Source: an uncultured Fodinibius sp.
Lineage (GTDB): Bacteria > Bacteroidota > Rhodothermia > Balneolales > Balneolaceae
Length of the DNA: 64,000 nucleotides
Direction of reading: 5' to 3'
Assembly: GCA_913056235.1 (NCBI GenBank)
Contig: CAJXMW010000001.1
Location: 1,054,001 to 1,118,000 of the forward strand
Positions 45,201 to 53,353 of this stretch are shown piece after piece; within the stretch, counting starts at the first letter, position 1, and the number at the start of each line of letters is the position of its first letter. The translations under genes were made by a program, and so were the position numbers. The notes under the pieces were generated by a model. That model did no database searches. It was not told where the DNA came from and worked only from the letters and a program-made list of their open reading frames with translations.

Positions 45201-45358
45201 TTTACGTAAGCGGACGTAACTTATTTACTATCACTGATTACAATGGTTTTGACCCAGAGTTAGGTAAGGTCGACAATAATAATCTTAACTACGGTATTGA
45301 CATGGGTAACTATCCAGTACCTCGAACATTTAATGTTGGGTTAAATATTGGGTTTTAA
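42290..45358 (+). CDS. SusC/RagA-family TonB-linked outer-membrane glycan importer
   Basis: 1022 residues. Signal peptide to about residue 37. CarboxypepD_reg domain about 42-120 (VTGTVTDSLAGQTLIGVNVVV, VLVFSYVGYKSKEV). SusC plug signature: VVVVGYGTKRRADVTSSIS at about 125, then GRISGVNIT and the diagnostic IEILKDASAAAIYGANGANG. The barrel runs to the C-terminal FNVGLNIGF. It imports oligosaccharides captured with the SusD-like lipoprotein encoded 42 bases downstream, using TonB energy. It is the first gene of the plus-strand arm. Confidence 0.97.
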   Translation: MKRIKKVSRSLASIRLAIGMVLCLFIISGLTNSVNGQGNEVRVTGTVTDSLAGQTLIGVNVVVKGTNSGTVTNGDGEFALTVPNRNSVLVFSYVGYKSKEVTVGDKRDLNIQLTKDVGSLSEVVVVGYGTKRRADVTSSISSVSSDEIAEQTATNLNQAMQGRISGVNITQNSGAPGAGISVDVRGIGTIGNSSPLYVIDGIPGGDINSINPQNIESIEILKDASAAAIYGANGANGVVLVTTKGGSSGETMVNFDMTYGIQELSNKVDMLNAEQYARMQNEARSASGLQTYWDNPSSLGSGTDWQDALSRNAGVQKYNLSVSGGNEKLQYFISGGHYDQEGVLIGSGYNRSTIRVNADYRVSDFFKIGNKISLARTNQASIPEDYPFASDNRIVGALEMSPTVPVYRDGTFAGPQGDFEGSSQGPNPVGMATINDVDDESSNVSNRAYIEVNPLNNLTIRSEFGIDYTDGNYYEFQPTYRWGITSNAIAQLYRGSSNSFGWTSQTTVNYLDTFGEYHDVELLGGFSINESRYESIDASAQGFINEDVTVLSAADQINSLSEYAEEQSMIGYFGRVNYSYKNKYLFTGNVRVDGSSKFGEGHRYGTFPSFSLGWRASEEEFLSDVGFLSNLKFRFSWGKSGNSQIGNYNYATRLNLSQYYVLGGGIVPGVAPTSVPNEEVKWETTTQTNVGVDIGLFEDKVNLSADYYVKTTSDMLVPVPIPSSAGITEAPYQNAGKVENKGFELSLKYQDSVGDLSYNVGGNFSTAKNKVLSLGGGLPISSPILYRESVRLTRTQKGRSIGEFYGYKTNGLFQNQQDISNHATQPGAEPGDIRFVDVNDDGVINDDDRTYIGSPIPDFQYGFNAGVSYKNFDLKLLISGVYGNELMNTVGYRLLNGSHVGNKMAGVLDRWTGEGTSNSMPRLTWNDPNNNARISDRYVEDGSYLRLKNVQIGYNLPNSLLNKFGARKVRVYVSGRNLFTITDYNGFDPELGKVDNNNLNYGIDMGNYPVPRTFNVGLNIGF

Positions 45359-45400
45359 ATAATGAAGTCTCCTAGTTATAAATTTAAAAAGTCAAAAGTT

Positions 45401-46879
45401 ATGAAGTTTATTAAAGGATTAACATTGCTAGCTCTCGTTTTAATTGCCGGGTGTAGTGATGAGATATTGACAAAGAATTCTCCTAATGAGGTAACGGCAG
45501 CTAACTTTTACAAAAATTCAGACGATGCCGTAGCAGCAGTAAATGCAGCTTATGATCCGCTCCAATATGGCGGCCTATTCAAGAACAGTTATTGGTCCAT
45601 TGGAGATATTGCTTCTGATGATGCTTATAAGGGTGATGGGGGTAAGTCTGATGGACCTGCTTGGTGGGAGTTCGACCTGTTTGATATAAATTCTACAAAC
45701 TCCCTATTAGCTGATAGTTGGGCAGACAGTTATACCGGTATCTATAGGGCAAATATCGCTTTGAAAGAGATACCGAATATTGATATGGATAGTAATCTAC
45801 AAGGTAGATTAATAGGAGAAGCAAAATTCTTACGAGGATTCTATTACTTTTGGTTAGTAAGATTGTTTGGTGATGTGCCTTTAATAACAAAGCCACAAAA
45901 ATTAGGAGATCTAAAAGTCCAACGTACTGCCAAAAGTGAAGTCTACAATCAAATCATAAAGGATATGAGTGAGGCGGCATCAGCTTTGCCAGAGACATAT
46001 GCGGGTTCTAACCAAGGCCGTATTACGAAGGGGGCAGCCAACGCGATGCTTGCTAAAGTGTATATGTGGCAAAAAAATTGGGACAAAGCAGCAGAATACT
46101 CCAAAAAGGTAATTGACTCAGGGGTATATGAATTGCTGGATAGCTATGCTGATAACTTTAAAGAAGAATATGAAAATAGTAAGGAGTCAGTATTTGAAGT
46201 TCAGTTTATGAAAGGTGGCCCAAATGGAGCTTGGGGTAATGCTAGTGATGGAACAATACAACACATTAGTATAGCTCCGAGAAATTCCGGTGTTGCAGGT
46301 CTCGAAGGTTGGGGTTTTGATATGCCTACCCAAGATTTGGTTGATGAATTTGAAAGTGGTGATCCTAGACTAGAGACTACGGTGCTAATGCAGGGCTCTA
46401 CTATCCAAGGAGGTAAGCAATATGATCCTGCTTGGTCATCAACAGGATATAATACACGAAAGTATCTCATTAAAAGAGATGGATTTATCGGTTCAGGAAG
46501 TGATTCACCGGTAAATTATCGTGTAATGCGATATTCCGAGGTACTTCTGAATTATGCAGAGGCTCTCAATGAAATGGGTGAAACCTCAAAAGCAAAACAA
46601 TACGTCGATCAGGTTAGAGAAAGGGTTGGGCTAAATGAATTGCAAGCAGGTTTGAGCCAATCAGAGTTCCGTGAAGCAGTTTATCACGAGCGTCGTGTTG
46701 AACTAGCTCTTGAAGGACACCGTTGGTGGGACTTGGTGAGAACTGGTCGTGCCCTGGAAGTAATGCAAGATCAACCTAATGGACATGGAGGCCAGATTCA
46801 GGAACACAACTTAATCTTTCCTATCCCACAATCTGAGATCGATGTTAATCCAGATTTATCTCAAAATCCAGGTTATTAA
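45401..46879 (+). CDS. SusD/RagB-family surface glycan-binding lipoprotein
   Basis: 492 residues from ATG 45401, which begins the lipoprotein signal MKFIKGLTLLALVLIAGC (lipid Cys18); an in-frame ATG at 45362 gives a charged leader and is less likely. SusD features: NEVTAANFYKNSDDAVAAVNAAYDPL, the TPR-like helices with EAKFLRGFYYFWLVRLFGDVPL, and the C-terminal YSEVLLNYAEALNEMG with HERRVELALEGHRWWDLVRTGRA. It forms the lid of the SusC importer. A strong hairpin lies between it and the downstream enzyme genes. Confidence 0.97.
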   Translation: MKFIKGLTLLALVLIAGCSDEILTKNSPNEVTAANFYKNSDDAVAAVNAAYDPLQYGGLFKNSYWSIGDIASDDAYKGDGGKSDGPAWWEFDLFDINSTNSLLADSWADSYTGIYRANIALKEIPNIDMDSNLQGRLIGEAKFLRGFYYFWLVRLFGDVPLITKPQKLGDLKVQRTAKSEVYNQIIKDMSEAASALPETYAGSNQGRITKGAANAMLAKVYMWQKNWDKAAEYSKKVIDSGVYELLDSYADNFKEEYENSKESVFEVQFMKGGPNGAWGNASDGTIQHISIAPRNSGVAGLEGWGFDMPTQDLVDEFESGDPRLETTVLMQGSTIQGGKQYDPAWSSTGYNTRKYLIKRDGFIGSGSDSPVNYRVMRYSEVLLNYAEALNEMGETSKAKQYVDQVRERVGLNELQAGLSQSEFREAVYHERRVELALEGHRWWDLVRTGRALEVMQDQPNGHGGQIQEHNLIFPIPQSEIDVNPDLSQNPGY

Positions 46880-46904
46880 TTATCTAGCTAATAAGGATTT
46901 GAGA

Positions 46905-46940
46905 TTAAATACCCGGGGGAAGTAAACCCCGGGTATTTAA
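46905..46940 (+). promoter_or_regulatory. Strong hairpin after susD (processing or partial terminator)
   Basis: Fourteen-base perfect inverted repeat TTAAATACCCGGGG / CCCCGGGTATTTAA with an eight-base loop. There is no T run beyond the stem, so it may act as a partial terminator or as an mRNA stabiliser that keeps susCD levels above those of the downstream genes. Confidence 0.8.
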
Positions 46941-46970
46941 AATTAAGCTAATAATTTTCAGAATTAATAA

Positions 46971-47948
46971 GTGTCGAATCGAATGCAGCAAGGAAAATCG
47001 GATGTACTTGTCGTAGGGGAGTTAAACGTTGATTTAATTCTCAATGAGATTGATGGATTCCCGGAAATTGGGAAAGAGAAACTTGCAAACAGTCTTACAA
47101 ACACATTGGGTAGCTCTTCGGCAATATTTGCTAGTAATTTATCCAGTCTTGGCCCGCAGGTAAGTTTTCTAGGTAAGATTGGGGAGGACTCATTTGGTCA
47201 GAAAGTACTTAGATCATTGGATCAGATGAATGTTGATACGAATTTTGTAATTCAAGATCCAAAATTAACAACGGGGGTAACAGTAGCGTTAAATTATGGT
47301 AATGAACGTGCTATGGTTACTCATCAAGGTGCGATGAAGCACCTTGAGATTGACGATATAACTGATACTCATTTAAAAGAAGCCAAACACCTACACTTCT
47401 CTTCATTTTTTTTACAACCAAATATTGCAAAAGATCTCCATATTCTAATGGAAAGAGCAAAAAATATGGGGTTAACGACATCCTTTGATCCGCAGTGGGA
47501 TCCTAGCGAAAAGTGGGAAATTCAGTTAGATAAGATATTGCCCCATGTAGATGTATTCCTTCCGAATGAAGCTGAGTTAAAGTCATTAGCAGGCTTAACT
47601 GATTGGAAATCTGCACTAAAGGAAATTAGCGAGATGGCTAATGTGGTAGTTGCTAAGCTGGGGGCTAACGGATCTGCTTTCTGTAAGGATGGGGAGGTTA
47701 AAATGGTAGAACCATTTGAAAATAATCATATAGTCGACGCGATTGGTGCGGGTGATAGTTTCAATGCAGGTTTCATAAGTAGGTTTATATTGGGAGATTC
47801 AGTTGAGGAATGCGCAAGATTCGGAAATTTGGCAGGGGCACTTTCTACCACAGGTTCTGGAGGAACTGAAGCATTTTTGAATAGAGAAAGAATGATAAAA
47901 TTGGCAATGGAAGAGTTCGGTTTAAATAGAGAAGAATTAGCATTATGA
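46971..47948 (+). CDS. PfkB-family sugar kinase
   Basis: 325 residues from GTG 46971 (ATG 46983 is equally possible). Ribokinase-like fold: VVGELNVDLIL near the N-terminus, GSSSAIFASNLSSLG as the sugar-binding glycine region, FLPNEAEL at 196-203, and the catalytic signature DAIGAGDSFNAGF (GAGDSF at 259-264, base Asp262). In this locus it would phosphorylate GalNAc or galactosamine, or tagatose-6-phosphate, the two kinase steps of the Aga pathway. It overlaps the next gene by four bases (ATGA), which shows coupling. Confidence 0.92.
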   Translation: MSNRMQQGKSDVLVVGELNVDLILNEIDGFPEIGKEKLANSLTNTLGSSSAIFASNLSSLGPQVSFLGKIGEDSFGQKVLRSLDQMNVDTNFVIQDPKLTTGVTVALNYGNERAMVTHQGAMKHLEIDDITDTHLKEAKHLHFSSFFLQPNIAKDLHILMERAKNMGLTTSFDPQWDPSEKWEIQLDKILPHVDVFLPNEAELKSLAGLTDWKSALKEISEMANVVVAKLGANGSAFCKDGEVKMVEPFENNHIVDAIGAGDSFNAGFISRFILGDSVEECARFGNLAGALSTTGSGGTEAFLNRERMIKLAMEEFGLNREELAL

Positions 47949-49033
47949 AAAAAATCAGTTTTTTTATTTCGGTTTTCATTCTTTTGAATGGAATTTGTTT
48001 GGCACAAGATTCTTCTGGAGATCCACCAGCAGAGTCCTTATTGCTAAAAAATTATCGGCCCGAATCTTTATATAAAGTTCATGATTACAAGGCTGATAAG
48101 CCAAAGTTTTCAACCATTGATATGCATTCTCATGCTTACCCTCAATCAGAAACGGATATTAAAGCATGGGTTGAGACGATGAAGAAGAATGATATTGATA
48201 AAACAATACTGCTTACCAAAGCTACCGGTGCTAAGTACGACTCACTGTACTCAGTTTATTCTCAGTATGGAAATTACTTTGAAGTATGGTGTGGCATTGA
48301 TTATTCGGGATATAAACAACCAGGATTTGCAGAAAAGGCTATACAAGAGCTTGAGCGATTGCATAAAATGGGTGCAACAGGAATTGGAGAATTAGGTGAT
48401 AAAGGCGAAGGATTGGTTTATTCGCATCCTAAGCAAGCTTTAGGTATGCATATCGATGACAAAAGGTTGGCTCCCGTACTGGAACGGGCAGGTGAATTAA
48501 ATATGCCCATTAATGTTCATGTAGCTGAACCCTATTGGTTTTATATGGACATGGATTCTACCAATGATGGATTAATGAACGCAGTAAATTGGCGACTTGA
48601 TAATAAAGAAGGAATTCTTGGCCACAGTGCAATGCTTAAAACCTTAGAAAATGCGGTCAAGAAGCATCCCAATACAACATTTATTGCTGCCCATCTGGGG
48701 AATAGTTCATATGATTTAAAGATTATTGGCAGTATGCTTGAGAAGTATCCAAACCTCTATGCTGATGTTTCAGCACGATATGCTGAATTATCACAAATTC
48801 CTCGCCATGTCAAAGAGTTTATTACAGAACACCAGGATAAGATTGTTTATGGAACAGATATGGGTACTGGAGGCAGTATGTATGACGTAACATTCAGAGT
48901 ATTAGAAACGATGGATGAGCATTTCTACCGGCATGAGATGTTTGGATATCACTGGAGCTTAAATGGCTTTAACCTTAATGACAAGGTGTTGAAGAAGATT
49001 TATCAAAGTAATGCAAAGAAAATAATTAATTAA
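47945..49033 (+). CDS. Exported amidohydrolase-superfamily protein
   Basis: 362 residues with a signal peptide (MKKISFFISVFILLNGICLAQ), thus periplasmic. It is a paralogue of the cytoplasmic protein at 38.0-39.0 kb: both have a DxHxH start (STIDMHSHAYPQSE), a middle His (INVHVAEPYWF), FIAAHLGNSS, the KYPNLYADVSAR pattern, IVYGTDMGTGG with the catalytic Asp, and a C-terminus LKKIYQSNA. The catalytic ligands appear complete. The substrate is unknown; deacylation or ring opening of a released sugar are options. It overlaps the kinase gene and ends one base before the GH36 gene. Confidence 0.82.
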   Translation: MKKISFFISVFILLNGICLAQDSSGDPPAESLLLKNYRPESLYKVHDYKADKPKFSTIDMHSHAYPQSETDIKAWVETMKKNDIDKTILLTKATGAKYDSLYSVYSQYGNYFEVWCGIDYSGYKQPGFAEKAIQELERLHKMGATGIGELGDKGEGLVYSHPKQALGMHIDDKRLAPVLERAGELNMPINVHVAEPYWFYMDMDSTNDGLMNAVNWRLDNKEGILGHSAMLKTLENAVKKHPNTTFIAAHLGNSSYDLKIIGSMLEKYPNLYADVSARYAELSQIPRHVKEFITEHQDKIVYGTDMGTGGSMYDVTFRVLETMDEHFYRHEMFGYHWSLNGFNLNDKVLKKIYQSNAKKIIN

Positions 49034-49034
49034 T

Positions 49035-51125
49035 ATGAAAACGCCACTAGTGGACATGCGTCTTTTAATAGCAATCACTGTAATATTTTGTTTTTCCAGC
49101 TGTGTAAATAAACAGCAACCTCAGATTACAAGTGGTAAGGTTACCTTAACGTTTGATGAGCTGTTGCATACTAAGGTCGATTTCGAAGACGCTAAAAAAG
49201 CGTTGCTTTTGGATGGGTATCAGCCTTCAGAAACGATAACTATAAATGGTGAGGTCTTGCGTGACTTTGAGCTCAAAGATTACCGTTTGACATCAATTAG
49301 TAATGATTTAGGAACTGGCAACCGTCTTATCGTAACTGGTAACACAACTAATCCGAAGTACAAAATACAGAAAAAAGTTATAGCGACAGCATATGACAGT
49401 ATTCCAAACCTGATAACCACCCGTGTAGAGTATGTAAATAACGGAGGACAAGTTCTGACCTTAGGGGGCTGGAAAAACAATCAATATGTCTTACAACCTT
49501 TGGATAAGTCCTTGTCAGAAAAAAGTTTCTGGTCGTTTCAAAGTGCTTCCTATCCATCGCGTAAAGACTGGGTATTACCTGTCGGGCAGAATTTTGAGCA
49601 ACAAAATTACCAAGGAATGAATGCCACTGATTATGGAGGTGGTACTCCCGTTGTTGATCTATGGAGGTCAGATGCTGGCTTGGCAGTGGGGCATGTAGAA
49701 ACAGAACCCCAGCTTATTTCTTTGCCTGTAAAAACAACTTCCAAAAATAAGGGAATCAAATTATCGGTTTCTTTTGCTACTGATAGTGTTTCGACGTTAA
49801 AATATCCCCACTCGATACAGCCGAAAGATAGTGTATCTACTTTTGAAACTTTTCTTACTTCCCATAAAGGTGATTACTATACATCAATCAGGAAATATAG
49901 AAAGGTCCTCGATTCGAAGGGGATTGAGTTTGCAGAACCAACAGAAACGGCCTACGAGCCCATTTGGTGTGCTTGGGGTTATGGCCGTGACTTTACCCTT
50001 GATAAGGTTATAAATACTCTCCCAAAGGTTAAGGAACTTGGCTTCGAATGGGCAGTATTGGACGATGGATGGCAAATTGCTGAAGGAGATTGGCAAACGA
50101 ATGCCAAGTTTAACAAGACTACCATGAAGCAATTTGTGGATGAGGTACATGAATATGATTTGAAAGCAAAGTTGTGGTGGGCACCCTTGGCAGCAGATCC
50201 AGGATCCAGAGTTCATGAAAATGAATCGAATATGCTCTTAATCAATAAACAAGGGAATTACCAAAAAATAACCTGGTGGGATAGTCACTATCTGAATCCA
50301 GCCCTGAAAACAACAAAAGAATACCACAAACAGCTTGTTCAAAAGTTTATGGAAGAATGGGGTTATGATGGCCTCAAAATTGATGGTCAACATTTAAACC
50401 AGGTACCGCCCGATTATAGTCACAGCGAAGCACAAAAATATCCCGAGGAGTCTGTTGAAGAGTTGCCTGACTTTTACAAAGAAATTTATAAAACGGCTAA
50501 AAATATAAAATCTGACGCTGTGGTAGAGATTTGTCCCTGTGGCACCTCTGGTTCTTCGTTTATTATGCCCTACATGAACCAGCCGGTTTCATCCGATCCG
50601 CTGGATTCATGGCAAATACGACACAAAGGGAAAACATATAAAGCCTTGATGGGAGAGAGTGCGGCATATTACGGTGATCATGTCGAGTTGAGTGATGATC
50701 AGAGTGATTTCGCTTCTACAGTGGGTATAGGAGGAGTTATTGGGTCTAAATTTACCTGGCCAAAGTCAGCAGATCCAGATAATGAGTTTTTGTTGACGGA
50801 CGAAAAAGAAGCCCTTATCAAAAAATGGATGGGTATTTATAAAAATTATATGCTTCCCAAGGGGGAGTATAGAGGTGAGCTATATGATATTGGGTTTGAC
50901 CGTCCAGAAGCTCATGCCATTGAGAGAAATGGAAAGCTTTTCTATGCATTTTATGCGGATTCTTTTGAGGGGAAGGTAGAACTGCGCGGCCTAAAAGCAG
51001 ATACCAGTTATGAACTTGCTAATTACGAAACAGGCAAGCAGATGGGTACTGTTGAAGGATCAGGTGCAAGCCTGGAAACGAGTTTTTCTGATCATCTGAT
51101 GATAGTGGCGAAACCACAAGAATGA
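49035..51125 (+). CDS. GH36-type alpha-galactosidase/alpha-N-acetylgalactosaminidase lipoprotein
   Basis: 696 residues with a lipoprotein signal (FCFSSC, Cys23). The N-terminal beta domain (30-290) is followed by the barrel: CAWGYGRDF, VLDDGWQIAEGDW (342-353), AKLWWAPL, and the nucleophile motif DGLKIDGQH with Asp450. The probable acid/base is Asp521 in SSDPLDSWQIRH. EICPCGTSGSSF sits between them. The family hydrolyses alpha-galactosides, and some members alpha-GalNAc or raffinose-type sugars. In a locus with agaS and GH109, alpha-GalNAc or alpha-Gal ends are likely. It begins one base after the exported amidohydrolase gene. Confidence 0.88.
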   Translation: MKTPLVDMRLLIAITVIFCFSSCVNKQQPQITSGKVTLTFDELLHTKVDFEDAKKALLLDGYQPSETITINGEVLRDFELKDYRLTSISNDLGTGNRLIVTGNTTNPKYKIQKKVIATAYDSIPNLITTRVEYVNNGGQVLTLGGWKNNQYVLQPLDKSLSEKSFWSFQSASYPSRKDWVLPVGQNFEQQNYQGMNATDYGGGTPVVDLWRSDAGLAVGHVETEPQLISLPVKTTSKNKGIKLSVSFATDSVSTLKYPHSIQPKDSVSTFETFLTSHKGDYYTSIRKYRKVLDSKGIEFAEPTETAYEPIWCAWGYGRDFTLDKVINTLPKVKELGFEWAVLDDGWQIAEGDWQTNAKFNKTTMKQFVDEVHEYDLKAKLWWAPLAADPGSRVHENESNMLLINKQGNYQKITWWDSHYLNPALKTTKEYHKQLVQKFMEEWGYDGLKIDGQHLNQVPPDYSHSEAQKYPEESVEELPDFYKEIYKTAKNIKSDAVVEICPCGTSGSSFIMPYMNQPVSSDPLDSWQIRHKGKTYKALMGESAAYYGDHVELSDDQSDFASTVGIGGVIGSKFTWPKSADPDNEFLLTDEKEALIKKWMGIYKNYMLPKGEYRGELYDIGFDRPEAHAIERNGKLFYAFYADSFEGKVELRGLKADTSYELANYETGKQMGTVEGSGASLETSFSDHLMIVAKPQE

Positions 51126-51150
51126 GTTCAAGTTTATAATCCCCTTGGTT

Positions 51151-52612
51151 ATGGACAGAAGGAGCTTTATCAAAAAAAGTTCGTTAGCTGGTATTGGTCT
51201 GTCAGCAATGCCTTTTGATATGATAGAAAAGAGCAATGGATCTACTTCAAATCCATCTACAAAAAAGAAGATTATCGTAGCCGGTGCGGGTATTGCGGGT
51301 TTATGTTGTGCATATGAGCTAAAGAGGATGGGGCATGAAGTTGAAGTACTGGAAGCTGCTGGTCGATATGGGGGCACAGTGCAAACAGTACATGATGGAT
51401 TAGCAGGCGGATTGTATGCTGATTATGGAGCCGAAAACATAACAAAACCAGGATATGAGAACTATTGGAAATATATTGAAGAGTTTGATATTCCAGTTCT
51501 TCCATATTTGCACCGAAAAAATAGGATGACAAGAGAGGGCGATGAATGGCTTACAAAGGCAGATCTGCAAAAAAGACGTGAAAGACAACTTAAAAAACTA
51601 GGTGGACTTAACGAGAAAGAATCTCACTTTCTATCATCTCGTTCCTTTCAAAATTTACGAACAGATTTAGAACGACTCTATCTGGGGCCCTATCTTGAAA
51701 AATTTAACGATGAATATCAGCCTTTTGGAATCGGATATGACCATTTGGATGAAGTCCCGATTTCAGAGATTTATAAAAAAGAAGGAGCGTCTAAGGCTGC
51801 TCTCCAAGTGTTGGGTGGGGGTAATACCTCGGCACTCTATAAATTATGGCAATCTTATATCAAGAATAAAAGAGGGTATTGGGGAGAGTATGATCTTTAT
51901 CGAATTGAAGGGGGTAATGATATTTTACCTAAGGAATTTGCTGAGCGATTGGGTACAAGGGTAAAGCTGGGTTGTAAAATACTGGGTATAGAACATGGTG
52001 ATACTGGTGTTACCGTTCTGTATAGAGAGTTTGGAGAAGAGAAAAAAATGTCTGCTGATTATTTAGCTAATTGCCTGCCTGTATCCGCATTGCGAAATAT
52101 TGCTATTACCCCAGAACTACCTCCTGAAAAGAAATTTATTATCAATGAGATTACTTATGAGCAGAAGTCGAGAATTGTATTTCAGGCACGGACAGAGTTT
52201 TGGAAGAAAGATAACATCAGCATTAATCTAACCTTTAACCATCCTCACTTGCGCACTATTTGGCAGGTAGCCGAAGAAGTGGATACTCCCAGAGCTGTAT
52301 TGATGGCTAAGGCTTCTGCTGGCACGAATCCTCTCCGAGCGCTTGAAGTCTTCAAAGAGCATTATCCGGGTGATAGGTCGAATATCGACATAGAGCAGGC
52401 TTTGGTGAAAGATTGGTCTGCAGATCAGTTTACTCCTGGATGTGAAAGGGGAGGTTTTCCTATGGGGGGAGCTATCAAAATTTTGGCCCCACCTTATTAA
52501 GCCTCATGGAAGAATTTATTTTGCGGGTGGTTATGCCGACAACCGAAGTTGGGGTATGGAGGCTGCAACGAATTCAGCTAACCGGGTAGCCAGGGAAATA
52601 GATCAAGCCTAG
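51151..52612 (+). CDS. Tat-exported FAD amine-oxidase-like dehydrogenase, frameshifted near the C-terminus
   Basis: Begins with the twin-arginine leader MDRRSFIKKSSLAG, so it should be exported folded with its cofactor. FAD-binding GAGIAGLCCAYELKRMG (45-61) and EVEVLEAAGRYGGTV follow; the family covers flavin amine oxidases and related dehydrogenases. The frame stops at 52500, but continuing one frame over gives PHGRIYFAGGYADNRSWGME and EAATNSANRV up to TAG 52612, the expected C-terminal FAD motif. The break coincides with six G at 52464-52469; five G would restore the gene. It is either a sequencing or assembly error, a recent mutation, or a slippery phase-variable tract. The cytochrome c gene begins six bases after the restored stop. 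Confidence 0.85.
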
Positions 52613-52618
52613 TAGTAT

Positions 52619-53341
52619 ATGAAAACTCTGATAACAATGGTCATTTCCACTTTAGGGGTCATGTTTTTTTACCAGTATGAAATATCAAGTGGAAAGGGCG
52701 GAGCCAGTTTTAAAGTAGAACCTTCTGTAGAGCTATCGCTTGCTGATAACAATGAAACTGTTTCTTGGGGGGCGCAAGTACGATACGGGATTCAAGTTCG
52801 TAGTCCGGTCGATGGGAATTCAAGGTATGGAGAGATTGATCCCAAACAGGTATTTCTGAGTGTTAGTTTTTTTCCTAATGCTACTGATTCTTCCGATATA
52901 ACTCATCAAAAAGAGAAGACAAGGTTAGCAAACCAATCAGGTTTAACCTTAATGGGGCAGGGAAGTTGTTTTAGTTGCCATGCCGACGAGAACAGTATTT
53001 CAGGGCCTTCATTTACAGAAATTGCTAGTTCATACAGTAACGGAAAAAGAAATAAGCAAGACCTCATAAATAGTATTAGAAAAGGATCTGAAGGCGAATG
53101 GGGTAGCATGACAATGCCCGCCAATTCTGAATATTCTGAAGAAGAAGCTGCAAAAATGGTTGCGTATATCATAAGCCAAGGTTCATGCGAGCATTGTTGG
53201 GTGTATCCAGGTCTTGAAGGCGTTTTGAAGATTATTACAGCCCCGAAAAATATTGAGACAGGATTATATTTGTTAACAGCTAGTTATACCTCTTCAAATG
53301 AGGAGCGTGGGAAAGATACAATGGTATTAAAAGTAGAATAA
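52619..53341 (+). CDS. Exported c-type cytochrome with flanking beta domains
   Basis: 240 residues. An N-terminal hydrophobic segment (1-18) exports or anchors it. An immunoglobulin-like domain (about 30-95; YGIQVRSPVDGNSRYGEI) comes first. A single cytochrome c domain has the haem motif CFSCH (117-121) and a likely axial Met in GSMTMPANSE. After it lies CEHCW, a second CxxC that is not a haem site, and a beta domain to the end (GLYLLTASYTS). The position six bases behind the restored FAD dehydrogenase suggests it accepts that enzyme's electrons in the periplasm. Confidence 0.88.
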   Translation: MKTLITMVISTLGVMFFYQYEISSGKGGASFKVEPSVELSLADNNETVSWGAQVRYGIQVRSPVDGNSRYGEIDPKQVFLSVSFFPNATDSSDITHQKEKTRLANQSGLTLMGQGSCFSCHADENSISGPSFTEIASSYSNGKRNKQDLINSIRKGSEGEWGSMTMPANSEYSEEEAAKMVAYIISQGSCEHCWVYPGLEGVLKIITAPKNIETGLYLLTASYTSSNEERGKDTMVLKVE

Positions 53342-53353
53342 AGGGCCTTTTCT

